In this document: positions 1 to 5,876 of the stretch, one piece after another
How positions within the stretch are numbered: the first letter of the stretch is position 1
How the letters are laid out: each line of letters opens with the position of its first letter
Assembly (NCBI GenBank): GCA_944392065.1
Contig: CALXVO010000060.1
Location: forward strand, 1-7,605
DNA from: an uncultured Clostridia bacterium
GTDB lineage: Bacteria > Bacillota > Clostridia > TANB77 > CAG-508
Length of the DNA: 7,605 nt
Reading direction: 5' to 3'
Notes under the pieces: generated by a model
Told to the model about the DNA's origin: nothing
Seen by the model: the letters and a program-made list of their open reading frames with translations, nothing else
The model's database searches: none
Translations under genes and position numbers: made by a program

Positions 1-335
1 GCTGAATTCCAAAGTCTTGTTCTTTGCGTTTGAGAAAGTCTTTGCCCCACATCAAATGCTACCCCTGCATAATGTTGGCTTTGGTTTCCATGTCCACCCT
101 CCCAAGGTCTTTTAAAAGCAAATCCTACTGGAATAGCTGAACCATAAATATATCTTTGACTGTTCCAACTTTGCATAGTTCTTTTTGTTGTCCATAAAGT
201 AGATGAATTACTAGACCCTCTAAATTCTCTTACTCTTAAAGTTCCGTTCGTATTATATGGCATTGGTTCACTTTCGCCTCTGTAGTATGTTTCCATACGA
301 TCACTATCATTATTAAAAACTATTATCTTAGCCAC
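1..335 (-). CDS. M15-type peptidase-like, peptidoglycan-directed protein (C-terminus cut off by window edge)
   Basis: Seen: the frame is open from a GTG at 335-333 to the left edge, giving 111 residues that begin (M)AKIIVFNND. It is too short for standard ORF filters because the start is GTG and the gene is cut. A strong Shine-Dalgarno GAGGAGGA (350-343) lies 7 nt upstream and fixes the start. Residues 86-95 read SQHYAGVAFD, matching the S-x-H-x-x-G-x-A-x-D zinc-site signature of M15/VanY-type D-Ala-D-Ala carboxypeptidases, with H88 and D95 as likely metal ligands. Preceding residues PWEGGHGNQ are typical of the clostridial proteins with this domain. Known: relatives often carry C-terminal peptidoglycan-binding or LysM repeats, which cannot be seen here. 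No signal peptide is visible. The protein may act on cortex or wall peptide stems, or only bind them. Inference: catalytic activity is unproven because the remaining zinc ligand lies outside the window. It is divergent from the Fic gene. Confidence 0.8.
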   Translation of the reverse strand, partial: MAKIIVFNNDSDRMETYYRGESEPMPYNTNGTLRVREFRGSSNSSTLWTTKRTMQSWNSQRYIYGSAIPVGFAFKRPWEGGHGNQSQHYAGVAFDVGQRLSQTQRTRLWNS

Positions 336-369
336 AGTATTTTCCTCCTCGAAAATATTTAGTTATATT

Positions 370-375
370 ATTATA
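370..375 (-). promoter_or_regulatory. Candidate -10 box for the M15-like gene
   Basis: On the minus strand a perfect TATAAT lies at 375-370, placing a start of transcription about 12 bases upstream of the Shine-Dalgarno of the leftward gene. No convincing -35 hexamer is found 16-18 nt upstream (GTAACT or TGTAAC are poor matches), so this is a weak call made from position and the -10 alone. Confidence 0.3.
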
Positions 376-454
376 TGTAATATATTTATGGAAGTTACAC
401 TAATCTCTAAGCAATTTTAGATTATTTAAGTTCTAGATATTTATATTCATAGAT

Positions 455-483
455 TTGTAAACATTATATCTTTATGTTATAAT
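455..483 (+). promoter_or_regulatory. Promoter of the Fic toxin gene (extended -10)
   Basis: A -35 TTGTAA (455-460), a 17-nt spacer and a perfect -10 TATAAT (478-483) preceded by TGT (an extended -10 TGn) form a good sigma-A type promoter. The expected transcription start is about 489-491, at the first base of the GGAGG ribosome binding site. The toxin mRNA would then have a leader of only about 10 nt, which is unusual and would limit its translation. Confidence 0.75.
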
Positions 484-489
484 CTTTTT

Positions 490-494
490 GGAGG
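490..494 (+). promoter_or_regulatory. Ribosome binding site that sets the Fic start
   Basis: GGAGG at 490-494 sits 5 nt before ATG 500. This site decides the start: an in-frame TTG at 488 overlaps the site itself and the predicted transcription start, so it cannot be the initiation codon. Confidence 0.8.
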
Positions 495-499
495 TTTTT

Positions 500-1096
500 A
501 TGGAAAAAGATTTTTATGATAAACGAAATTCAAATTATTGCTATAAAGATAGCAATGTTTTAATAAATAAATTAGATGTGCATGATCAAAAAACTTTGCA
601 AAAATATGAAGCAAAAATAACTGCTGCAAAGCTTTTATCTTTAAGGCAAAAAGGCATTATTGGTAATTTTGATATTTCGCATTTAAATAACATACATACT
701 TATCTTTTTGAAGACATTTACCCTTTTGCTGGAAAATTTAGAAATGAAAATATTGCAAAAGGAGTATTTAGATTTGCCGAATGGGAATATATTGAACCTG
801 AATTACAAAGACTTCTAGAACAATTAAAAAATGAAAATTATCTTAAAGGACTTAGTAAAAAAGAATTGGCTGAAAAACTTGCTTACTATTTATCTGAATT
901 AAATGTTTTGCATCCATACCGTGAAGGTAATGGCAGAACCATAAGAGAGTTTATTAGAGAATTAGCTTTGAAAAATGGTTATGTTTTAAATTTAAGTAAA
1001 GTTTCTCCAAAAGATTTTTTAAATGCCAGTATAAAATCTATTGCAGATACCACCGATTTAACTAAGTTAATTCTTACTTGTTTAGAAGAAAAATAA
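500..1096 (+). CDS. Fic-domain AMP-transferase, probable FicT/VbhT-like toxin
   Basis: A complete 198-residue protein. Known: Fic enzymes move AMP (less often other nucleotide parts) from ATP to Ser/Thr/Tyr hydroxyls; studied bacterial FicT toxins AMPylate GyrB and ParE. Seen: the active-site motif HPYREGNGR at 138-146 followed by TIR fits HPFx(D/E)GNGRxxR, with catalytic H138, the anion-binding GNG loop, R146 and the second arginine R149. The usual Phe is Tyr (Y140), a mild change. The N-terminal part NYCYKDSNVLINKL and residues 72-80 DIYPFAGKF are typical of short 'cell filamentation' Fic proteins. The segment 88-109 (KGVFRFAEWEYIEPELQRLLEQ) fits the flap that docks targets. No [S/T]xxxE[G/N] inhibitory helix is seen at either end, so the protein should lack self-inhibition and need a partner; the 55-residue gene downstream supplies the expected motif. 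No signal peptide or membrane segment, so cytosolic. The target here is not known. Confidence 0.92.
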   Translation: MEKDFYDKRNSNYCYKDSNVLINKLDVHDQKTLQKYEAKITAAKLLSLRQKGIIGNFDISHLNNIHTYLFEDIYPFAGKFRNENIAKGVFRFAEWEYIEPELQRLLEQLKNENYLKGLSKKELAEKLAYYLSELNVLHPYREGNGRTIREFIRELALKNGYVLNLSKVSPKDFLNASIKSIADTTDLTKLILTCLEEK

Positions 1097-1117
1097 GTGG
1101 ATTTTTATTGAAAACAC

Positions 1118-1146
1118 TGGACTTTTAGGCGTTTTTGTGGTATAAT
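1118..1146 (+). promoter_or_regulatory. Promoter of the small antitoxin gene (extended -10)
   Basis: -35 TGGACT (1118-1123), a 17-nt spacer, and -10 TATAAT (1141-1146) preceded by TGG, giving an extended TGnTATAAT element. The expected start is about 1153, leaving an 88-nt leader before ATG 1241. The leader contains TGGGT (1154-1158) and ACCCA (1207-1211), which could pair weakly. A separate promoter lets the small protein be made independently of the Fic gene. Confidence 0.72.
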
Positions 1147-1240
1147 AGATATGTGGGTTGTTTTAAAATAAAAGCATTTTTTAAGTAAATTTCTTGCCTC
1201 TAATATACCCATAAAATTAATTTTTTCGGAGGATAAAAAA

Positions 1241-1408
1241 ATGTTTAATGAAGAAATTTTCAAATTTGATATAAATAATATTAAAAATGATTTAGCAATG
1301 GAAGGATTGTCAATTACAGATGAAGATGTAACTTTATTTAGACAATTTGCGAATGATGAAATTGATATGTCAAACTTAATTCAAACAATAAAAAATGAAA
1401 TTTTATAA
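1241..1408 (+). CDS. VbhA/FicA-type antitoxin candidate for the upstream Fic toxin
   Basis: A complete 55-residue protein. It starts at ATG 1241 behind GGAGGA (1228-1233, 7-nt spacing) and ends at TAA 1408. Seen: residues 16-28 read NDLAMEGLSITDE, followed by a stretch like the 'GEIs..el...i' tail of VbhA-family antitoxins (NDEIDMSNLIQTIKNEI, 38-54). Known: in class I Fic systems a separate small antitoxin inserts a helix with [S/T]xxxE[G/N] beside the Fic active site, and its Glu binds the second Arg of the Fic motif, blocking productive ATP binding. Here E21-G22 would fill that role and pair with R149 of the toxin. Odd points: the position four before the Glu is Asp (D17) instead of Ser/Thr, and the gene lies 144 bp downstream of the toxin with its own promoter, whereas the described vbhA gene precedes vbhT. 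Assignment rests on motif, size and neighbour; no alignment was run. Confidence 0.72.
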   Translation: MFNEEIFKFDINNIKNDLAMEGLSITDEDVTLFRQFANDEIDMSNLIQTIKNEIL

Positions 1409-1447
1409 TATTTTACAATAATATGTCAAATAAAAAGTCAATTTTTC

Positions 1448-1495
1448 TATACACAAAAAAGTGGTTTTAATATTTAAAAAACCACTTTTTGTATA
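1448..1495. terminator. Bidirectional intrinsic terminator between antitoxin and sortase genes
   Basis: A 13-bp stem, AAAAAGTGGTTTT (1456-1468) pairing with AAAACCACTTTTT (1478-1490), encloses a 9-base A/T loop. TATAC (1448-1452) and GTATA (1491-1495) can extend it past a small bulge. A/T tracts on both sides give a U-rich 3' end in either direction, so it can end the plus-strand Fic module and the minus-strand sortase transcript, which converge here. Confidence 0.85.
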
Positions 1496-1522
1496 TGTTT
1501 TTAATAGAAGTATAATTAATAT

Positions 1523-1580
1523 TGGTATAATTTTTATTAATTTAAGTCTATAGAAGTTAACATCTATAAATTATTTTTTT
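1523..1580 (+). other. Orphan extended -10 box followed by a weak hairpin and T-run
   Basis: TGGTATAAT (1523-1531) matches an extended -10 element but has no good -35 and no gene after it. About 18 bases later TATAGA (1549-1554) and TCTATA (1563-1568) can form a 6-bp hairpin followed by seven T (1574-1580). This could be a very short transcript, a back-up terminator for the plus strand, or chance in AT-rich DNA. Apart from this, 1496-1643 shows no gene or RNA I can recognise. Confidence 0.25.
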
Positions 1581-1643
1581 CACTACCTAATTATAATCTC
1601 CCTCTCTCTATGTGAACTTTAAGTATATATAATCAAATAGTAA

Positions 1644-2384
1644 CTACACTTCTCTACATTTTACAACCAATCTTTGTGACCCATAATTTGTACAGGTAAT
1701 TAATGTTAATTCTCTAAATGCTAATTCTTTTCCATCATCTGTCAATTGACTAGTGCACCTTGTATCTGTTGGTTCAACAACATATTTATAATATACTTGA
1801 TATTTTACAGTTCTTCCAGTTAAATCTTCTAGTACTACTATATCTCCATCTTCTAATTCATTTAATCTTCCAAACATTTTTCCATTTCTATAATTGTGTC
1901 CTACTATACAATAATTTCCAACTTCATTTGGTTCTAAGTTTCCCACTTCAGGCCAATATCGATTTACTGAGATTTCTAATAATTCATCCGATGTTTTAGA
2001 TAAAACTGGATAACTTATTTCTATTTTAGGTATTGTGATAAAAGCGTCTACTGAATATGTTTTACCATCCACTGTAATACTTCTGTTAGAAGTATCTGCA
2101 ATCTCGATTTCAGTTTCCTCTTCTGCCTCATTTGCTTCTTCTTCATTTAATACTATAATAATAGGATCATCTTGAGAAGATTTTGTTGTTCCATCTTGTG
2201 CTTGTGCTAAAATTGCTTGAGAAACTTCTTCTGATTTGTTTCTATCATATTCTGCATATATGTAATAGGACGATAATAGGCATACTAAAAGGACAGATAA
2301 AAAGAATTCTAGCTTATATAATTTCTTTTTTCTTTTTAGTTCTTTAGTAACATATACTTTTTCAGTAACTAAAATTTGATTCAT
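1644..2384 (-). CDS. Membrane-anchored sortase (class not assigned)
   Basis: A 246-residue cysteine transpeptidase. Known: sortases cleave an LPxTG-like signal and join the surface protein to peptidoglycan or to pilin lysines, outside the membrane. Seen: a basic N-terminus (KELKRKKK, 14-21) and one hydrophobic helix at about 26-44 give an N-in signal anchor. A stalk at 45-100 is rich in Gln, Ser and acidic residues (EEEANEAEEETE at 81-92). The catalytic domain from about 103 has FITIPKIEISYPV (115-127), His in VGHNYRNGKMFGRL (H163), Cys in TLITC (C231) and Arg in GSQRLVV (R238), so the His-Cys-Arg triad is complete. The short TLITCTNYGSQR loop resembles class B/D-like enzymes; I do not assign a class. 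The start ATG has GAGGAGG 8 nt upstream. No sorting-signal substrate gene is in the window, so the target is unknown. It is downstream of rsmA on the same strand but has its own promoter. Confidence 0.9.
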   Translation of the reverse strand: MNQILVTEKVYVTKELKRKKKLYKLEFFLSVLLVCLLSSYYIYAEYDRNKSEEVSQAILAQAQDGTTKSSQDDPIIIVLNEEEANEAEEETEIEIADTSNRSITVDGKTYSVDAFITIPKIEISYPVLSKTSDELLEISVNRYWPEVGNLEPNEVGNYCIVGHNYRNGKMFGRLNELEDGDIVVLEDLTGRTVKYQVYYKYVVEPTDTRCTSQLTDDGKELAFRELTLITCTNYGSQRLVVKCREV

Positions 2385-2417
2385 CCTATTAACCTCCTCT
2401 TTTAACGTTACATAATT

Positions 2418-2426
2418 ATTATAACA
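2418..2426 (-). promoter_or_regulatory. Extended -10 promoter element of the sortase gene
   Basis: Read on the minus strand, TGTTATAAT (2426-2418) is a perfect extended -10 box 34 bp upstream of the sortase ATG, giving a leader of about 27 nt with the GAGGAGG site inside it. The -35 region (TTTTAT at 17-nt spacing) is poor, as is common with extended -10 promoters. Confidence 0.6.
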
Positions 2427-2505
2427 TAATTTAGCTTAAAATAAAATAGTTTTATCAAAAGATATGTATTCTACGATTACTTGATAGCATTAAAATACGC
2501 TAAAT

Positions 2506-2530
2506 TATCAATCATTTTAAAATATTGATA
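2506..2530 (-). terminator. Weak hairpin directly after the rsmA stop codon
   Basis: TATCAAT and ATTGATA arms (2506-2512 and 2524-2530) form a 7-bp stem with an 11-base A/T loop, touching the TAA stop of rsmA. Only a short ATTT follows on the minus strand, so termination would be partial at best, and read-through into the sortase gene is possible. Confidence 0.3.
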
Positions 2531-3406
2531 TTAAACATTAACAGATTTATTCTCACAATCTAGTAAATTTGCCAATGTTGCAAATTGTTCGGTTGTTAAT
2601 TTTTCCCCTCTTATGTCTACATCTAATCCTAAACTTTCTATAATTTTTTTTATCTTTTCTTTATCTTTAACTATTCCTGAATTACTAAGCCCATTAATAA
2701 GTGTTTTTCTTCTTTGCATAAAGCTTGCTTTAATTACTTTAAAAAATATTTCCTCATTTTTTACATCTACTTTGGGTTTTTTCCTTATTTTTAATTTTAT
2801 TACTTCTGAATCAACTTCTGGAACTGGTATAAAGCTATACTTATCCACAAATACAACTTCTTCTGCCTCTGCATAGTAGTCTACACTATATGTTATAGCA
2901 CCTGATAGCTTACTACCTGGTTTTGCAGTTATTCTATCTCCTACTTCTTTTTGCACCATGACTGTAATACTATCTATGCCTAATTTTTCTTCTAATAATT
3001 TCATTATAATCGGTGTTGTTATATAATAAGGAAGATTAGCTACAACTTTTACCTTTGATAACTTTTCTATATTATTCTTAATTAATTCGTGTATATTAAC
3101 CTTTAGTACATCATTATTTAATAATATAAAATTATCATATAATTTAAATCTATCATTTAGTATTTGTATCATGTTTTTATCTAATTCAATTGCTACTACT
3201 TTTCCTGCATATTCCAATAGTTTGGAAGTAAGAGTTCCCAGTCCCGGTCCTATCTCTATAACTAAATCTTCTTTTTGTATATCAGATGATTCTATTATGT
3301 TTTGTATAACATCATCATCTATTAAGAAATTTTGCCCTAATTTTTTATTTGCTGATAATCGGTATTTTCCCAATATAAATTTAGTCTCTTCCAAACTATT
3401 TTTCAT
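2531..3406 (-). CDS. rsmA: 16S rRNA (adenine(1518)-N6/adenine(1519)-N6)-dimethyltransferase
   Basis: A complete 291-residue RsmA (KsgA) of normal length. Known: using S-adenosylmethionine it dimethylates two neighbouring adenines in the 3'-terminal hairpin of 16S rRNA, a late checkpoint in 30S assembly; its loss gives kasugamycin resistance. Seen: the N-terminal KKLGQNFL (21-28), the SAM-binding motif I EIGPGLGTLT (51-60), the acidic motif II residue in VVAIELD (70-76), the catalytic motif IV NLPYYITTPI (124-133), MVQKEVGDRI (150-159), FIPVPEVDS (192-200) and the C-terminal QRRKTL (231-236). All family landmarks are intact. The start ATG lies 16 bp past the PBP stop; the only ribosome site, AAAGGA (3422-3417), directly follows that stop, with a longish 10-nt spacer. 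The two genes therefore are probably co-transcribed. Spacing and motifs make this call near certain. Confidence 0.97.
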   Translation of the reverse strand: MKNSLEETKFILGKYRLSANKKLGQNFLIDDDVIQNIIESSDIQKEDLVIEIGPGLGTLTSKLLEYAGKVVAIELDKNMIQILNDRFKLYDNFILLNNDVLKVNIHELIKNNIEKLSKVKVVANLPYYITTPIIMKLLEEKLGIDSITVMVQKEVGDRITAKPGSKLSGAITYSVDYYAEAEEVVFVDKYSFIPVPEVDSEVIKLKIRKKPKVDVKNEEIFFKVIKASFMQRRKTLINGLSNSGIVKDKEKIKKIIESLGLDVDIRGEKLTTEQFATLANLLDCENKSVNV

Positions 3407-3422
3407 TTAACCATTGTCCTTT

Positions 3423-5723
3423 CTATTCTGTTATTTCTTGTTGCAACACCACTTCTATAACTGTTCCCTCCTCTACCGAGGTTCCTGCTGTAATATCTTG
3501 GCTTGTTACTTTTCCACTTCCAGAATATTTAATGTTTAAGTTCTTATTTTTTAATGCTGCTTTCGCTTCTGATAAACTCATTCCTCTTAGGCTAGGTACT
3601 GTTTGTGATACTCTTGTGTCATTATCTTCTGTATATAATTTAACGATAGAGCCTTCTATTAATGCTGTACCAGCAACTGGCATTTGTTCACTAACAATAT
3701 CGTCATTATTTCCAGAGATAACACATTCAAAGCCTTGATTTTCTATTATTTTTTTAGCTTCAGCTACTGTTTTATTCTTTACATTCGATAAAGTTATAGT
3801 TTCTACAGAAGAATTACTATCTGTTGTGTCTGATGGAACTTCTAAATAAGGTAACACTTCTGATAAGATTTGTGAAACAACTGGTGCTGCTGCTGAGCTA
3901 CCACTACGATTTTCTCCCTCTGGTCCATATAACGTAACAAGTACGACTAATTCTGGACTTTCTACCGGAGCAATAGCTACGAATGATGCAACATATACAT
4001 CATCTTCACTTGTATAGTCTGGCTCAGAAGTACCTGTTTTTCCTGCGATGCTATATCCTTTTACTTGTGCATATCTACCAGTTCCACTATCAACTACTGT
4101 TTCTAGCATATCTAATAAAATATCTGAGGTTTCTTTTGAAACAACTTGTCTTACTTTTACTGGTTCTATTGTTGTAACTGCTCCTGTATCCGTATTTGTT
4201 ATTTCTTTTGCAATTCTAGGTTGCATTAATACTCCATCATTTGCAATAGCAGAAACTGCAGTTATCATTTGAAGTGGTGTAACTCTAAATCTTTGTCCAA
4301 AAGACATTGTTGCAAGTTCTATACTTCCTACATTGTTTAAATCCCAAAAATATCCTGTTCTCTCTCCTGAACTTCCAGAATCTCCTATATCAGCAAATCC
4401 TGTTGTATTAAAAAATCCAAAAGCATCATAATAACGATAAAGTGTAGCTGCTCCAATCTTTTGTCCTAGTTGGATAAAAGCTGGGTTACAAGAATATTTA
4501 AGTGCATCTCTTAAACTTAATTTTCCATGTCCGGAAAGATCAGAACAGTTAATTCTAACTCCTGATATAATTTCATGTCCCTTACAATTAAATACACCAG
4601 CAGTATCTGCATCTACTGCTCCTTCTTCTAATCCAACTGCTGCTGTGATTATTTTAAATACAGAGCCAGGCTCATAGGTTGAAGTAATTGCTCTATTGTT
4701 CCATGTTTGCTGTAATAATGTGTTTTGTTCCTCTGCGGACATATCTTTCCATTCGTCTTCTGGTATATAATCAAGAGTAAATGGATTATTCAAATTATAG
4801 TCTGGATATGTAGCCATAGCTAAAATGTCACCCGTGTTTGGATCCATTATTATTACATTGCCACCATCCTTGCAATTATTTTCTTCGCAAGCTTGTTTTA
4901 AATATTTCTCTGCCACCGCTTGTATATTTGCATCTATTGTAAGCGTAATATCATTTCCATTTTGTGGTGCAATATATGTTTCATCTTCATATGGTATTAA
5001 ATCTTGTACCGCATCTTGTGCTGATGTTACTTTTCCAGGTGTTCCTGTTAAAATATCATTCCATTTTAATTCCAAGCCCCATAATCCCTGATTATCTGTT
5101 CCGCAAAAACCAATTAAACTTGATGCTAGATTATCATATGGGTAATATCTTTTTGTATCCTCATCTATATTTATTCCACTATAGATTTCATTTTGCTCCA
5201 TCCAAGTTTCTAATTCTTCTATTACATCACTTTCAACTTTTCTGGCAATCGTTACATTTGTACTAGTACTTGAGACTTTTTCTAAAGTTTCTTCATAATC
5301 TAAATCAAATATATCTGAAAATGCCTTTGCAACTTTTTCTTTGAGTTCCTTAGTCTTAACCTCGTCAATCTCATCACTTTTTTCTTTTTCCACTATTATT
5401 TTAGTTGGGTCTATACTTACAGTATCTACCTGTGCACTTCTAGCTAAAGCTTTTCCTGTTGAGTCATATATGGTTCCTCTTTTAGAACTAATGGTTTTAC
5501 TTGCAGTCAATTGTCTATACATCGATTCTTTAAGTTCTGAACCTTGCACTATTTGAAGCCAACCTATTCTAAATACTAGTAATATTAAAATAAAGAAAAA
5601 AACTATTAGCATTCTTCCTAATCTATCATTTACGGTAAATACTTTTTTTACTTTACTTGAATTCTTATTTCTCTTTAATTTATCTACATTCGTTCTTTTA
5701 CTATTTTTCAACTTTAGTATCAT
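3423..5723 (-). CDS. Class B penicillin-binding protein with two PASTA domains (FtsI/SpoVD type)
   Basis: A 766-residue peptidoglycan transpeptidase that crosslinks wall peptides outside the membrane; it is the target of beta-lactams. Seen: a Lys/Arg-rich cytosolic tail (1-36), one transmembrane helix at about 38-56, the PBP dimerisation domain with KRGTIYDSTGKALA (81-94) and RYYPYDNLASSLIGF (192-206), then the transpeptidase domain. The latter has S354-V-F-K357 (SxxK, acylated serine), S411-C-N413 (SxN) and K562-T-G564 (KTG). Two PASTA repeats follow, about 641-698 and 703-761. Known: FtsI/PBP2B and PBP2x act in division with FtsW, while SpoVD makes spore cortex with SpoVE. Two PASTA units alone do not decide between these, so no symbol is given. 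The gene is outside the usual mraZ-mraW-ftsL-murE cluster and is followed at 16 bp by rsmA. The start is uncertain: AAAGG abuts ATG 5723 with no spacer, and TTG at codon 5 (5711) is an alternative. Confidence 0.95.
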   Translation of the reverse strand: MILKLKNSKRTNVDKLKRNKNSSKVKKVFTVNDRLGRMLIVFFFILILLVFRIGWLQIVQGSELKESMYRQLTASKTISSKRGTIYDSTGKALARSAQVDTVSIDPTKIIVEKEKSDEIDEVKTKELKEKVAKAFSDIFDLDYEETLEKVSSTSTNVTIARKVESDVIEELETWMEQNEIYSGINIDEDTKRYYPYDNLASSLIGFCGTDNQGLWGLELKWNDILTGTPGKVTSAQDAVQDLIPYEDETYIAPQNGNDITLTIDANIQAVAEKYLKQACEENNCKDGGNVIIMDPNTGDILAMATYPDYNLNNPFTLDYIPEDEWKDMSAEEQNTLLQQTWNNRAITSTYEPGSVFKIITAAVGLEEGAVDADTAGVFNCKGHEIISGVRINCSDLSGHGKLSLRDALKYSCNPAFIQLGQKIGAATLYRYYDAFGFFNTTGFADIGDSGSSGERTGYFWDLNNVGSIELATMSFGQRFRVTPLQMITAVSAIANDGVLMQPRIAKEITNTDTGAVTTIEPVKVRQVVSKETSDILLDMLETVVDSGTGRYAQVKGYSIAGKTGTSEPDYTSEDDVYVASFVAIAPVESPELVVLVTLYGPEGENRSGSSAAAPVVSQILSEVLPYLEVPSDTTDSNSSVETITLSNVKNKTVAEAKKIIENQGFECVISGNNDDIVSEQMPVAGTALIEGSIVKLYTEDNDTRVSQTVPSLRGMSLSEAKAALKNKNLNIKYSGSGKVTSQDITAGTSVEEGTVIEVVLQQEITE

Positions 5724-5728
5724 CCTTT
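5724..5728 (-). promoter_or_regulatory. Ribosome binding site that makes the PBP start ambiguous
   Basis: AAAGG (minus strand 5728-5724) touches the ATG at 5723, too close for normal initiation there. Extended as AAAGGATGAT it matches the anti-Shine-Dalgarno fairly well, and it lies 12 nt before an in-frame TTG (5711-5709). Neither spacing is ideal; the choice changes only four N-terminal residues. Confidence 0.45.
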
Positions 5729-5780
5729 CAAAGAATATTTGCTTTTTTATTCAAGTATAATTATCCTATTTTATAGAAAT

Positions 5781-5809
5781 ATTTTATATTAATTCACATA
5801 AAAAATCAA
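5781..5809 (-). promoter_or_regulatory. Promoter of the PBP-rsmA unit
   Basis: On the minus strand, -35 TTGATT (5809-5804), a 17-nt spacer, and -10 TAAAAT (5786-5781, five of six consensus bases). It lies between the ftsH terminator and the PBP start, so the PBP and rsmA can be transcribed apart from ftsH with a leader of about 50 nt. Confidence 0.55.
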
Positions 5810-5830
5810 GGTAATTTACGGAAAATACAT

Positions 5831-5865
5831 AAAAATAGACTTCTATTTAAAGAAGTCTATTTTTT
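5831..5865 (-). terminator. Intrinsic terminator of ftsH
   Basis: A perfect 13-bp stem, AAAAATAGACTTC (5831-5843) with GAAGTCTATTTTT (5852-5864), and an 8-base loop. It begins about 12 bp beyond the ftsH stop codon. On the minus strand the stem ends in a U-rich tail, as expected for termination of ftsH; the mirrored A-tract means it could also stop plus-strand transcripts. Confidence 0.88.
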
Positions 5866-5876
5866 AATATAACTAA

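Noticed and set aside
488..499. TTG at 488 as the start of the Fic gene (four extra residues)
   Set aside because: It overlaps the GGAGG ribosome site and lies at or before the predicted transcription start; ATG 500 is correctly spaced.
1760..1999. 79-residue plus-strand frame opposite the sortase
   Set aside because: Composition (Leu, Phe, His, Ile rich) is that of an antisense shadow of AT-rich coding DNA, with no ribosome site.
2483..2502. TAGCGT/ATGCTA hairpin between rsmA and the sortase as a terminator
   Set aside because: Six pairs including a G-U, and no T-run after it on the minus strand.
3403..3414. Three-codon frame ATG GTT AAA TGA overlapping the rsmA start
   Set aside because: Its ATG lies only 2 nt from the AAAGGA site, too close to be used; chance is more likely than a leader peptide.
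4964..5266. 100-residue and other plus-strand frames opposite the PBP gene
   Set aside because: They overlap a full-length, motif-complete PBP and have low-complexity hydrophobic composition and no ribosome sites.
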